Source: Modestobacter roseus
Lineage (GTDB): Bacteria; Actinomycetota; Actinomycetes; Mycobacteriales; Geodermatophilaceae
Length of the DNA: 64,000 nucleotides
Direction: 5' to 3'
Assembly: GCF_007994135.1 (NCBI RefSeq)
Contig: NZ_VLKF01000001.1
Location: forward strand, 3,348,001-3,412,000
Position 1 is the first letter of the stretch; each line of letters starts with the position of its first letter. The translations under genes were made by a program, and so were the position numbers. The notes under the pieces were generated by a model that saw only the letters and a program-made list of their open reading frames with translations, did no database searches and had not been told where the DNA came from. Positions 17,177 through 24,760 of this stretch are shown piece after piece.

Positions 17177-17709
17177 TCCTCCACCCCCAGGATCTCCAGC
17201 ACCTGCGGGAGCGCGGCGGTCACCCGCTCCCGGATCTGCTCGGCGGTCAGGCTGGCCACCGGATGAGGCAACGAGACGTACTCGTAGCCGGGGAAGCCGT
17301 AGCCGCTGGCCATGGCCGCCCCCGTGATGCGGAAGGCGTCGGTGCAGACGGAGACGGCGGGCACGCCCGCGCGCTCCAGCAGGATCCCGTCGGCCACACT
17401 GGCCGCGCTGCAGGAGCCCTAATCACCGATCGCGGTGATCGCGAAGTCGCACTCCTGGAAGATCCGCTGGGTCTGGGTCGGCTCGACCGGGGTGCCGAAG
17501 TAGGGCTTGGTGAACATCAGCACCTCGCCCACGCCGTGCCGCTCGCGCAGCTGCCGGGCGAACTCCTCCAGCAGCGCCGCGCCGTTGGGCTTGCCGTTGT
17601 CGAGCAGGCCGAGGGTGGCGCCGCGCAGGGTGCGCGTGCGGGGTGCCAGGGCGGTGTCCTGCCCCTGCTCACCAGCGCCGGTGGGGTCGAGGATCTCGTG
17701 CAGTTCCAT
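17173..17709 (-). CDS. UGSC-motif selenoprotein with UAG-encoded selenocysteine
   Basis: Reading from ATG 17709 (MELHEILDPTG) gives 96 residues to FAITAIGD, then an in-frame TAG (17421-17419), then GSCSAASVADG and 73 more residues to TGA at 17173. With the TAG read as Sec the protein is 178 aa and the motif is U97-G-S-C100, the signature of the UGSC (seleno)protein family. Both halves are in one frame, without a frameshift, and residues on both sides look well preserved. UAG as a Sec codon has been reported in Geodermatophilus and Blastococcus. Sec97 and Cys100 would form a UxxC redox pair. First gene of the minus operon; role likely reductive or thiol/selenol catalysis with the partner at 16112-17176. 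The alternative is a pseudogene. Confidence 0.82.
17391..17405 (-). promoter_or_regulatory. SECIS-like hairpin after the UAG codon
   Basis: On the mRNA, a 5-bp stem CGGCC/GGCCG closes the loop AGUGU. The loop starts 18 nt after the UAG, within the 16-37 nt window known for bacterial SECIS elements, and has G at its second position followed by U, as expected for SelB recognition. The helix can extend below an internal loop (UCC with GGA). Fold and SelB binding are predicted only. Confidence 0.55.
17419..17421 (-). other. In-frame UAG proposed to encode selenocysteine
   Basis: The codon (CTA on the + strand) is followed directly by GGC TCC TGC, completing U-G-S-C. It falls exactly at the family's Sec position. 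Confidence 0.8.
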
Positions 17710-17750
17710 CGCGCCGTCCGTTCTCCGGAGCGGGAGCTCTCGTGCCGCAG

Positions 17751-17767
17751 TGTTCGGGATGCGAACA
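17751..17767. promoter_or_regulatory. Operator candidate upstream of the UGSC gene
   Basis: TGTTCG-N5-CGAACA is a perfect 6-bp inverted repeat in the 5' leader, 21 nt after the -10 hexamer on the minus strand. Matches 14 of 17 positions with 2065-2081. Likely bound by the IclR protein at 10096-10935. Confidence 0.6.
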
Positions 17768-17788
17768 GGAGTGCTCTTGTCGAACGCG

Positions 17789-17817
17789 ACGTTAGCCAGG
17801 TCACAGGGGCACGTCAA
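17789..17817 (-). promoter_or_regulatory. Promoter of the UGSC operon
   Basis: On the minus strand TTGACG (17817-17812), 17 nt, TAACGT (17794-17789). The spacer contains GTGACC-N4 directly before TAAC, exactly as in the promoter at 2016-2046. It predicts a leader of about 75 nt before the ATG at 17709. Confidence 0.6.
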
Positions 17818-17868
17818 CGGGCGACGGCGCGATGGCGCCGCCGCCCGTCGGACCGGCGGGAGAGGGGG

Positions 17869-19203
17869 TCAGGCCAGCGGGCTGCGGGGGAGCAGGCGGT
17901 TGCTGATGATCCGCTTCTGGATCTCGCTGGTGCCCTCGAAGATCGTGGTCAGCCGGGCGTCGCGCCAGTGCCGCTCGACCTGGCGCTCCGTGGTGTAGCC
18001 GTTGCCGCCGTGCAGCTGCATGGCCTGGTTGGTCACCCGCACGGCCATCTCGGTGGCCTGCAGCTTCACCATCGCCGCCTCCCGCTCGCAGGGCACGCCC
18101 TCGTCGAGCAGGTGCGCGACCTGGCGGTAGAAGGCGCGGGCCTGCTCGACGTCGGCGGCCATCTCGGCGAGGGTGAACCGCAGCGCCTGGAAGTCACCGA
18201 TCGGGCGACCGAACTGCGCCCGCTCCTGCAGGTACCGCGTGGTGTCCTCCACCGCCGCCCGGGCCAGGCCCACCGCCCGGGCCGCGGTCTGCACCCGCGC
18301 GGTGTTGAGGAACGCCTGCGCCTCCCGGAAGCCCGCGCCGGAGTCCCCGCCGCCGCCCGTGCCGCCCTCGCCGGGGCCGACGATCAGGTCACCGGCCGGG
18401 ATCCGCACCCCGTCGAAGGTGAGGTCCCAGGTGAGGAAGCCGTGGTAGCCGACCTTGTCGATGGCGTAGCCGGACAGCCCGGGCGGGAAGGCGCCGCGCT
18501 CCTTGACCAGCAGCAGGTTGCGCAGGCCGCGGGAGCGGGACTCCCCCGGCTGCGGGTCGGCGACCCGGACCAGCACCTGGATGAAGTCCGCGGCGAGCGC
18601 GTTGCCGGCCCAGCGCTTGTGACCGGTCACCACCCACTCGTCGCCGTCCAGCACGGCGCGGGTCTGCACGTTGGCGAGGTCCGAGCCCGCCTCGGGCTCG
18701 GACAGCGCCACGCTGCCGATCCACTCGCCCCGGGCGCTCCGGCGGAGCAACCCGGCCCGCCGGGCGGGGTCGGCGACCTGGGTGCCCATGCCCTGCGCGC
18801 GCGCCAGGATGCTCGCCACGCTCATCCACGCCCGCGCCAGCTCCTCGCTGACCAGGCAGTACTCGAAGACGCCGAGCCCCAGGCCGCCGTCGGCCGCGGG
18901 GATGGTCAGGCCGAACCAGCCGAGCTCGCCCAGCCGCGCGATCAGCTCGGGCGGGATCTGGCCCTTCTGCGGGTCGAGCTCGTCGGCGACCGGGAGCACC
19001 TCGTCCCGGGCGAAGGCCCGCGCCTGCTCCATCAGCGCCGCCCGGGCGGGGGTGTGCCACGGCGAGTGCAGCACCGGCGGCTGGGGCGGCCACGGCTCGG
19101 CGAGCACCGGCTCGGTGGGCACCGGCTCGGTCGGCTCGGTCGGCGCGGTCGGCTCGGTCGGCGCGGTCGGCGCGGTCTCGGGGCGGCGGGCGGTCGACGT
19201 CAC
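17869..19203 (-). CDS. Acyl-CoA dehydrogenase with repetitive N-terminal tail
   Basis: 444 aa from GTG 19203, which has GGAGG 7 nt upstream; a longer reading to 19254 has no such support. Residues about 65-440 are a full acyl-CoA dehydrogenase: ALSEPEAGSDLANVQT (FAD/substrate loop), VTGHKRWAGNALAADF, QAMQLHGGNGYTTERQVERHWRDAR and the C-terminal TTIFEGTSEIQKRIIS. Residues about 5-30 are a Pro/Thr/Glu-rich tail from a 9-nt repeat. The gene lies directly upstream of the UGSC operon on the same strand but is followed by that operon's own promoter, so it may be a linked yet separately transcribed step acting on a CoA ester. Confidence 0.9.
   Translation of the reverse strand: MTSTARRPETAPTAPTEPTAPTEPTEPVPTEPVLAEPWPPQPPVLHSPWHTPARAALMEQARAFARDEVLPVADELDPQKGQIPPELIARLGELGWFGLTIPAADGGLGLGVFEYCLVSEELARAWMSVASILARAQGMGTQVADPARRAGLLRRSARGEWIGSVALSEPEAGSDLANVQTRAVLDGDEWVVTGHKRWAGNALAADFIQVLVRVADPQPGESRSRGLRNLLLVKERGAFPPGLSGYAIDKVGYHGFLTWDLTFDGVRIPAGDLIVGPGEGGTGGGGDSGAGFREAQAFLNTARVQTAARAVGLARAAVEDTTRYLQERAQFGRPIGDFQALRFTLAEMAADVEQARAFYRQVAHLLDEGVPCEREAAMVKLQATEMAVRVTNQAMQLHGGNGYTTERQVERHWRDARLTTIFEGTSEIQKRIISNRLLPRSPLA
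19111..19178. repeat. 9-nt tandem repeat inside the acyl-CoA dehydrogenase gene
   Basis: About seven imperfect copies of a 9-nt unit (GGTCGGCTC/GGTCGGCGC on the + strand) encode alternating TAP/TEP tripeptides at the protein N-terminus. Likely a slippage-prone, length-variable tract. Confidence 0.7.
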
Positions 19204-19308
19204 TGTCGTCCTCCAGGGCTCGGGTGTCCGGATGTGGCGACCACTCTCCGGCACCGCCGCGGCCCCGCACAGCCCCGCTGGGCCGGCAGTGACCAGCGCA
19301 ACACCCGG

Positions 19309-20682
19309 TCAGTCGACCGTGCAGGGTGGGCGCTCGACGTGCCAGCTGGTGCGCTGCTGGAACCAGGCCCCGGCGTCGAGCAGCAGGTCCTCCCCGCCGA
19401 CGGCGGCCGTGAGCTGGGCGCCGACCGGCAGACCGGAGACGGGGTGCCGGCCGACCGGCAGGGCGAGCGTGGGCCCGGCGTGCAGCGACCACGGCGCGGT
19501 CAGCGTGCTCAGCCGGCGGGTGAGGGTGAGCACGTCGTCGGCGCCGACCGCCGTGGGGACGTCGCCGGGCAGGGTGGGCGTGAGCAGCACGTCGACGGAG
19601 CCGAAGAGCTCCTCCAGGCCGCGCTGGTACTCCGCGCGCACCTGCAGCGCCGCGGACCGGTCGCCCTCGGACACGCCCTCGCCCACCCGCAGCCGGGCGA
19701 GCGTCTCGGGCTGGAAGAGCTCCGGCTCGGCCAGGCGCTCGCGGTGCAGGTCGGCGATGGTGGAGTAGACGATCGTGTAGAGCACGTCCTGGGCGACGCT
19801 GATCCCCGGCACCGTCACCGGCACCAGCTCGGCGCCACCCTCGCCGAACACCGCGCCCGCGGCCGCGACCACCTCCGCGACGCCGGGGTCCAGGTCGTCG
19901 AACCAGGGTTCGGGGACGCCGATCCGCCGGGGCACGGCCGGGCGCAGCGTCCGGGGCGGCCGGCCGGCGAGGACGGCGAAGGCGCGGGCGGCCAGCTCGA
20001 CCGTGCGGGCCAGCGGGCCGACCGTGTCGACCAGTTCGCAGACCGGGAAGGTGCCGGCGTCCGGGACGACGGAGATCCCCGGCCGCAGCCCGGTGACCCC
20101 GCAGGCCGCGGCGGGCAGCCGCACCGAGCCGCCGGTGTCGGTGCCCAGGGCGACGTCGACCAGGCCGGCGGCGACCGCGGCACCCGCGCCGCCACTGGAG
20201 CCCCCGGGCAGCCGGTCCAGGGCCCACGGGTTGCGGACCGGGCCGACGGCCGAGTTCTGGCTGGTCAGCCCGATGGCGAACTCCGACAGGTTCAGCTTGG
20301 CGACCATCTGCGCGCCGGCGTCGGCCAGCCGGGTGACGACGACCGCGTCGGTCTCGGGGACCCGGTCGGCGAAGAACGCCGATGCGCAGGTGGTGGGCAC
20401 CCCGGCGGTGTCGATGTTGTCCTTCAGCCCGACCCGCACCCCGGCGAGCGGGCCGTCGGGGGCGTGCGCCAGCGGCGGGTCGATGCGGCGCAGCACCGCA
20501 TTGGTGGCCGCGCGCACCTCCTCCTCCCGCCGAGCGCGCTCGGCGGCGTCCAGGGGTCCCACCTTCAGCACCCGGCGTCGGACGGGGGCGGCGAGGTCGG
20601 GACGGCGGTCACGGACGGTGAGACTGCCACCTCCGGGCCCGTCCGTCAGCAGGGCGGTCCAGCGGCCTGGACCAGGGGACAC
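19309..20682 (-). CDS. Amidase-signature family hydrolase
   Basis: 457 aa, GTG start. Amidase-signature residues are visible: catalytic Lys in VRVGLKDNIDTAG (about 83), cis-Ser and Gly/Ser-rich core LPGGSSGGAGAAVAAGLVDVALGTDTGGSVRLPA (about 155-185). It should hydrolyse an amide to acid and ammonia; GatA-type tRNA amidotransferase is unlikely because no GatB/C is nearby and the gene is solitary. It is divergent from the formamidase genes and follows a cluster of acid-catabolic genes, which would fit release of an acid from an amide, but the substrate is unknown. Confidence 0.85.
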   Translation of the reverse strand: MSPGPGRWTALLTDGPGGGSLTVRDRRPDLAAPVRRRVLKVGPLDAAERARREEEVRAATNAVLRRIDPPLAHAPDGPLAGVRVGLKDNIDTAGVPTTCASAFFADRVPETDAVVVTRLADAGAQMVAKLNLSEFAIGLTSQNSAVGPVRNPWALDRLPGGSSGGAGAAVAAGLVDVALGTDTGGSVRLPAAACGVTGLRPGISVVPDAGTFPVCELVDTVGPLARTVELAARAFAVLAGRPPRTLRPAVPRRIGVPEPWFDDLDPGVAEVVAAAGAVFGEGGAELVPVTVPGISVAQDVLYTIVYSTIADLHRERLAEPELFQPETLARLRVGEGVSEGDRSAALQVRAEYQRGLEELFGSVDVLLTPTLPGDVPTAVGADDVLTLTRRLSTLTAPWSLHAGPTLALPVGRHPVSGLPVGAQLTAAVGGEDLLLDAGAWFQQRTSWHVERPPCTVD

Positions 20683-20866
20683 CGGACGGGGACCGCCGCA
20701 TGCCCGGCCCCCGGCTGCCCACCCGGTGCGTCACGACGCGCCGCCGGGGGCCGTGGCCGGAGCCGGCCCGGGACGCGAGCGCCTTGACCGCCCTGCCGGC
20801 GGGGTCGAGGGTCCGTCTGGTCCGGAGGGCCGAGTGCCCTTCCGCCGGTGCCCCCGGAGGTCCGAC

Positions 20867-21157
20867 ATGGCCGTCTACCTGTACCGCTGCCGCGCTCACG
20901 GGCCGACCGAGGCCCGTTTCGCGATGGGCTCCGCGCCCGCTGCGGTGGCGTGCCCGGCCTGCGGTTCGACCGCGGCACGGGTGTTCACCGCCCCCCGGCT
21001 CTCATCCGGGTCCGCGGCGCGCCGCGCCCTGATCGAGCGCGCGGAGCGCAGCAGCGAGCAGCCCGACGTCGTCGCCGCGCCGCCGCCGGGACCGCGCTCC
21101 GCGCGGGGGGCCGACGTGCTGCGCAACCCGGCCCTGAGCCGGCTGCCCCGGCCCTGA
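20867..21157 (+). CDS. fmdB: FmdB-family zinc-ribbon protein
   Basis: 96 aa, ATG at 20867 behind GGAGG. FmdB zinc ribbon at the N-terminus: MAVYLYRCRAHGP and ACPACGSTAARVFTAPRL, with three of four usual Cys (Cys at 8, 29 and 32); the second position of the first knuckle is His11, so it may be a CxxH...CxxC site. The C-terminal half is Pro/Arg/Ala-rich and low-complexity. FmdB proteins accompany amidase/formamidase genes and are proposed regulators. Here it is 68 nt upstream of fmdA, probably on one transcript. Confidence 0.85.
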   Translation: MAVYLYRCRAHGPTEARFAMGSAPAAVACPACGSTAARVFTAPRLSSGSAARRALIERAERSSEQPDVVAAPPPGPRSARGADVLRNPALSRLPRP

Positions 21158-21225
21158 GGTCGGCCCGTTCCCCGCCCTTCCGCAGCCGGCAACCCGCGAG
21201 CAGACCCGAGACCAGGAGGCAGACC

Positions 21226-22479
21226 ATGCCCGAGCGACTGTTCCCCCTCGACTCCAGCAAGCCGTTCACCGAGCAGCAGCACATCGGTCACAACCGCTGG
21301 CACCCCGACATCCCGGCCCAGGTGACCGTCCGTCCCGGGGACACCTTCCGGGTCGACTGCCGCGAGTGGTTCGACGGGGCCATCCACGACGACGACTCGG
21401 CCGACGACGTCCGGGACGCCCCGCTGTCCACGGTGCACGTGCTGAGCGGCCCGTTCGCGGTGGAGGGCGCCGAGCCGGGTGACCTGCTGATCGTCGACAT
21501 CCTCGACGTCGGGCCGATCCCGCAGGAGGACTCCGGGCCGCTGGCCGGGCAGGGCTGGGGCTACACCGGGATCTTCGCCACCCGGAACGGCGGCGGCTTC
21601 CTGACCGAGCAGTTCCCCGACGCGTACAAGGTCATCTGGGACTTCGCCGGGCAGACGGCGACCTCCCGGCACGTCCCGCACGTGTCCTTCACCGGGATCG
21701 TGCACCCCGGCCTGATGGGCACGGCGCCGTCCGCGGAGCTGCTGGCCCGCTGGAACCGCCGCGAGGGCGCGCTGATCGCCACCGACCCCGACCGGGTGCC
21801 GCCGCTGGCCCTGCCACCCCTCCCCCAGGACGCCATCCTCTCCGGCCTGACCGGCGCGGAGTACGACCGCGTCGCCGGGGAGGCCGCCCGCACCGCCCCG
21901 CCGCGGGAGAACGGCGGCAACCAGGACATCAAGAACCTGACCAAGGGCAGCCGGGTCTTCTACCCGGTGTTCGTGCCCGGGGCGAAGCTGTCGCTGGGCG
22001 ACCTGCACTTCTCCCAGGGCGACGGCGAGATCACCTTCTGCGGGGCCATCGAGATGGGCGGCTTCGTCGACCTGCACGTCGACCTGATCAAGGGCGGCAT
22101 GGAGACCTACGGGGTCGGCGAGAACGCCATCTTCATGCCGGGCAACGTCGACCCCCGGTACGAGAAGTGGCTGGCCTTCTCCGGGACGTCGGTGACGCTG
22201 GACGACGAGCAGCGCTACCTGGACTCGCACCTGTCCTACCAGCGGGCCTGCCTGCACGCGATCGACTACCTGACGAGGTTCGGCTGGTCGCCCGAGCAGG
22301 CGTACATGATCCTCGGCGCGGCGCCGATCGAGGGGCGGCTGTCCGGGGTGGTCGACATCCCGAACTCCTGCGCCACCGTCTACCTGCCCACCGGCATCTT
22401 CGACGTCGACGTCACCCCCGCGGCGTCCGGGCCGACGCGGATCGACCCCGGCATGGGCGTCCCCCGCTCCGGGTTCTGA
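21226..22479 (+). CDS. fmdA: Formamidase / acetamidase
   Basis: 417 aa, ATG behind AGGAGG. Full-length FmdA_AmdA family protein: N-terminal HIGHNRWHPDIP, central QDIKNLTKGSRVFYPVFVPGA, the conserved SLGDLHFSQGDGEITFCGAIEM segment and ENAIFMPGNVDPRYEKWLAFSG. It hydrolyses short-chain amides (formamide to formate and ammonia) in the cytosol, providing nitrogen. The strong hairpin at 22488-22512 ends the transcript. Confidence 0.92.
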   Translation: MPERLFPLDSSKPFTEQQHIGHNRWHPDIPAQVTVRPGDTFRVDCREWFDGAIHDDDSADDVRDAPLSTVHVLSGPFAVEGAEPGDLLIVDILDVGPIPQEDSGPLAGQGWGYTGIFATRNGGGFLTEQFPDAYKVIWDFAGQTATSRHVPHVSFTGIVHPGLMGTAPSAELLARWNRREGALIATDPDRVPPLALPPLPQDAILSGLTGAEYDRVAGEAARTAPPRENGGNQDIKNLTKGSRVFYPVFVPGAKLSLGDLHFSQGDGEITFCGAIEMGGFVDLHVDLIKGGMETYGVGENAIFMPGNVDPRYEKWLAFSGTSVTLDDEQRYLDSHLSYQRACLHAIDYLTRFGWSPEQAYMILGAAPIEGRLSGVVDIPNSCATVYLPTGIFDVDVTPAASGPTRIDPGMGVPRSGF

Positions 22480-22487
22480 GACCCCGG

Positions 22488-22512
22488 GCTCCTCGGCCGT
22501 CGGCCGAGGAGC
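22488..22512. terminator. Bidirectional terminator hairpin
   Basis: Perfect 11-bp stem GCTCCTCGGCC/GGCCGAGGAGC with a 3-nt loop, between the convergent fmdA and CPBP genes. No U-run. Confidence 0.7.
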
Positions 22513-22519
22513 ACGACGG

Positions 22520-23314
22520 TCAGAGCTCCTCGGCCGGGCGCGGGTCGTCGACGGAGGGCTCGTCGGCGAACAGCGGCGGCAGGAACCGCAGCATCAGCAC
22601 CGACCAGGTGGCGTGGGTGAGCATCGGCGCCTGGATCCCGCCGGTGACCCGTCGCTGGAAGGCGAACAGCAGCCCCATCGGCACCGAGGCGAGCACCAGC
22701 GCCGGGTTGCGGGTGGCGACGGTGGCCAGCGTGTAGACGGCGGAGGACTTCAGCACCGGGTGGTGCACGCCGGCCGCCGCGTACAGCGCACCGCGGAAGA
22801 AGACCTCCTCGGCGAGGCCGTTGGCCAGGGTGGTGGTGAGCACCAGCGGCGGCGAGCCCTGCTGGGCGTACCGCAGCACCCGGGAGATCGCTGCGTCCAG
22901 CGGTGGGATGCGCTTGGCGACCAGCGCGGCGCCGTAGAACAGCCCGAACGACGCCACCCCGCCCACGACCGGGGTGAGCAGCGGGCGGCGCAGCGTGGCC
23001 TTCGGGGTCTGCACCCAGCCCCGGTGGAGCGGGCCGGAGGCGATGCCCCCGGCGACCCAGGTGCCCGCCACGCCCATGGTCAGCGCGTAGAAGGCCGTCG
23101 AGTTCGGCTTCTGCGACAGCGACACCCCGAGCAGCCCGGCCCCGGCCAGCGACACCCCGGCGGTCACCCGGCGGCGGCGGCGGAAGGCCTCGTCGGACTC
23201 GCGGTGGTCGCGCGGCACCTTGTCCACCAGCCAGGACGGCGCCCAGGCCAGCAACCGGGCCAGCCGGGCGTCGGTCAGCAGGGACTGTCCGGGCCGTCGC
23301 ACGGTGCGGGTCAT
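22520..23314 (-). CDS. CPBP-family intramembrane protein
   Basis: 264 aa, ATG in an ATGA overlap with the upstream gene. About seven membrane segments. The CPBP (Abi/CAAX protease-like) motif EEVFFRGALY is near residue 170 and the second motif HATWSVLML near 235, giving the Glu-Glu, Arg and His residues expected of the metalloprotease site. Substrates of bacterial members are mostly unknown. It is coupled to the NAD-binding gene at 23311-24237. Confidence 0.85.
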   Translation of the reverse strand: MTRTVRRPGQSLLTDARLARLLAWAPSWLVDKVPRDHRESDEAFRRRRRVTAGVSLAGAGLLGVSLSQKPNSTAFYALTMGVAGTWVAGGIASGPLHRGWVQTPKATLRRPLLTPVVGGVASFGLFYGAALVAKRIPPLDAAISRVLRYAQQGSPPLVLTTTLANGLAEEVFFRGALYAAAGVHHPVLKSSAVYTLATVATRNPALVLASVPMGLLFAFQRRVTGGIQAPMLTHATWSVLMLRFLPPLFADEPSVDDPRPAEEL

Positions 23315-24237
23315 CCCGGCTGCCCCGCGGCCTTCGTCGCCCGCGCGTCCCGGCGGGCCCGGGCCCGTTCGCCCAGGGCGGTCAGCACCGCATCGTCGTA
23401 GGACATCGGCTCGAACGGGACCACCCGACGGATCGAGTCGTCCTTCACCACCACCTCGTTGGTCATCGAGTCGATCAGCGACCGGCCGGTCTGCACGTCG
23501 ACGTCGGTGACCAGCGACAGCCAGTAGGAGGAGAGCTTCGGGCTCAGCAGCGGCACCGGGACGATCAGCAGCCGGCGGCCCTGGATCTCCGCGACCCGGG
23601 TCAGCATCTCCAGGTACTCCAGCACCTCGCACCCGCCGACGTCGAACGCCCGCCCCTCGGCGTCCGGGGCCTCCAGCACCCCGACCAGGTACCGGACGAC
23701 GTCGGCGATCGCGATCGGCTGGGTGCGGGTGTGCACCCAGCGCGGGGTGATCATCGCCGGCAGGTGGGCGACGAGCTGGCGCGTCATCTCCCAGGAGACG
23801 CCGCCGTGGCCGATCACGATGCCGGCCCGCAGCGTGGTGACCGGCACGCCGGTCTCGCCCAGCAGCCGCTCGACCTGGCGGCGGCTGCGCAGGTGCGCGG
23901 AGAGGTCGTCGTCGTCGCTGCCCAGCCCGCCGAGGTAGACGATCCGGCGGAGCCCGGCGTCGGCCGCGGCCCGGGCGAAGGAACGGGCGGCCGCGGCGTC
24001 CTTCTCCTGGAAGTCCGGCGAGTCCAGCGAGTGCACCAGGTAGTAGGCCGCCTCGCAGCCGGCCAGCGCGGCGCGCAGCGACGCCTCGTCGCCGACGTCC
24101 CCCTGCACCGGGGTGCCGGCGCCGGCGTAGGTGTCCGGGTGCCGGGTCATCGCCCGGACCTCGTGCCCGGCCTCCTCCAGGGCAGGCCCCAGCCTGCTGC
24201 CGACGAACCCCGACGCCCCGGTGACCAGTACTCGCAC
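23311..24237 (-). CDS. NAD(P)-binding epimerase/NmrA-like protein
   Basis: 308 aa. N-terminal Rossmann motif VTGASGFVGSRLGPAL (GxxGxxG at residues 7-13), followed by an extended/atypical SDR fold with YYLVHSLDS and IVYLGGLG; no clear YxxxK. Similar proteins are annotated as NAD(P)H-binding or complex I intermediate-associated (NDUFA9-like). Actinobacterial members often have an extra C-terminal helical region, as here (PFEPMSYDDAVLTALGERARAR). Its stop overlaps the CPBP start, so it is the first gene of a two-gene unit. Specific function not known. Confidence 0.8.
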   Translation of the reverse strand: MRVLVTGASGFVGSRLGPALEEAGHEVRAMTRHPDTYAGAGTPVQGDVGDEASLRAALAGCEAAYYLVHSLDSPDFQEKDAAAARSFARAAADAGLRRIVYLGGLGSDDDDLSAHLRSRRQVERLLGETGVPVTTLRAGIVIGHGGVSWEMTRQLVAHLPAMITPRWVHTRTQPIAIADVVRYLVGVLEAPDAEGRAFDVGGCEVLEYLEMLTRVAEIQGRRLLIVPVPLLSPKLSSYWLSLVTDVDVQTGRSLIDSMTNEVVVKDDSIRRVVPFEPMSYDDAVLTALGERARARRDARATKAAGQPG

Positions 24238-24328
24238 GCCCCCAGCCTCCCGGTGCGGCCGGTCGGGCGCGACTCAGAGGTGTCCGACCCACCGCGCGGC
24301 CCGGCCGGACCCGCGCGATGATCGGCCC

Positions 24329-24754
24329 ATGAGCGCCCCCGGCGAGGACCGCAACGTGCTGGGCGGCCCGCTGGAGCCGTGCGGCACCGACCCGATGACC
24401 GGCTTCACCCGGGACGGCTCGTGCCGCACCGGGCCGGCCGACCTGGGCAGCCACACGGTGTGCGCCGTGGTCTCCGCGGAGTTCCTGGCGATGCAGCGCG
24501 AACTGGGCAACGACCTGGTCACCCCACGCCCCGAGTACGACTTCCCCGGCCTGCGCCCCGGTGACCGCTGGTGCGTCGTCGCCGTCCGCTGGTGGCAGGC
24601 GCTGCAGGCGGGCGCGCCGGCCGGGGTGGTGCTGGCCGCCACGAACGCCCGCGCCCTGGAGGTGGTCCCGCTCGAGGCCCTGCGGTCCCAGGCCGTGGAC
24701 GTCCCCGACGACGCCTCCGCCCTGGGGGAACACCCCGGCGACGGCGACGGTTGA
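24329..24754 (+). CDS. DUF2237 family protein
   Basis: 141 aa. Matches DUF2237: NVLGGPLEPCGTDPMTGFTRDGSC at the N-terminus, then HTVCAVVSAEFLAMQRELGNDLVTP and PGDRWCVVAVRWWQAL. Small cytosolic protein with several conserved Cys/Trp; function unknown. It lies 6 nt before the glutathione peroxidase gene on the same strand, so the two are probably co-transcribed. Confidence 0.85.
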   Translation: MSAPGEDRNVLGGPLEPCGTDPMTGFTRDGSCRTGPADLGSHTVCAVVSAEFLAMQRELGNDLVTPRPEYDFPGLRPGDRWCVVAVRWWQALQAGAPAGVVLAATNARALEVVPLEALRSQAVDVPDDASALGEHPGDGDG

Positions 24755-24760
24755 GCCGGC

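Noticed and set aside
17419-17421. Pyrrolysine at the UAG
   Set aside because: The UGSC motif calls for selenocysteine, and pyrrolysine machinery is not expected in this group.
17173-17817. Two separate small genes either side of the TAG
   Set aside because: The second would start with GTG inside the hairpin loop and lack an RBS, both parts lie in one frame and together give a UGSC family protein.
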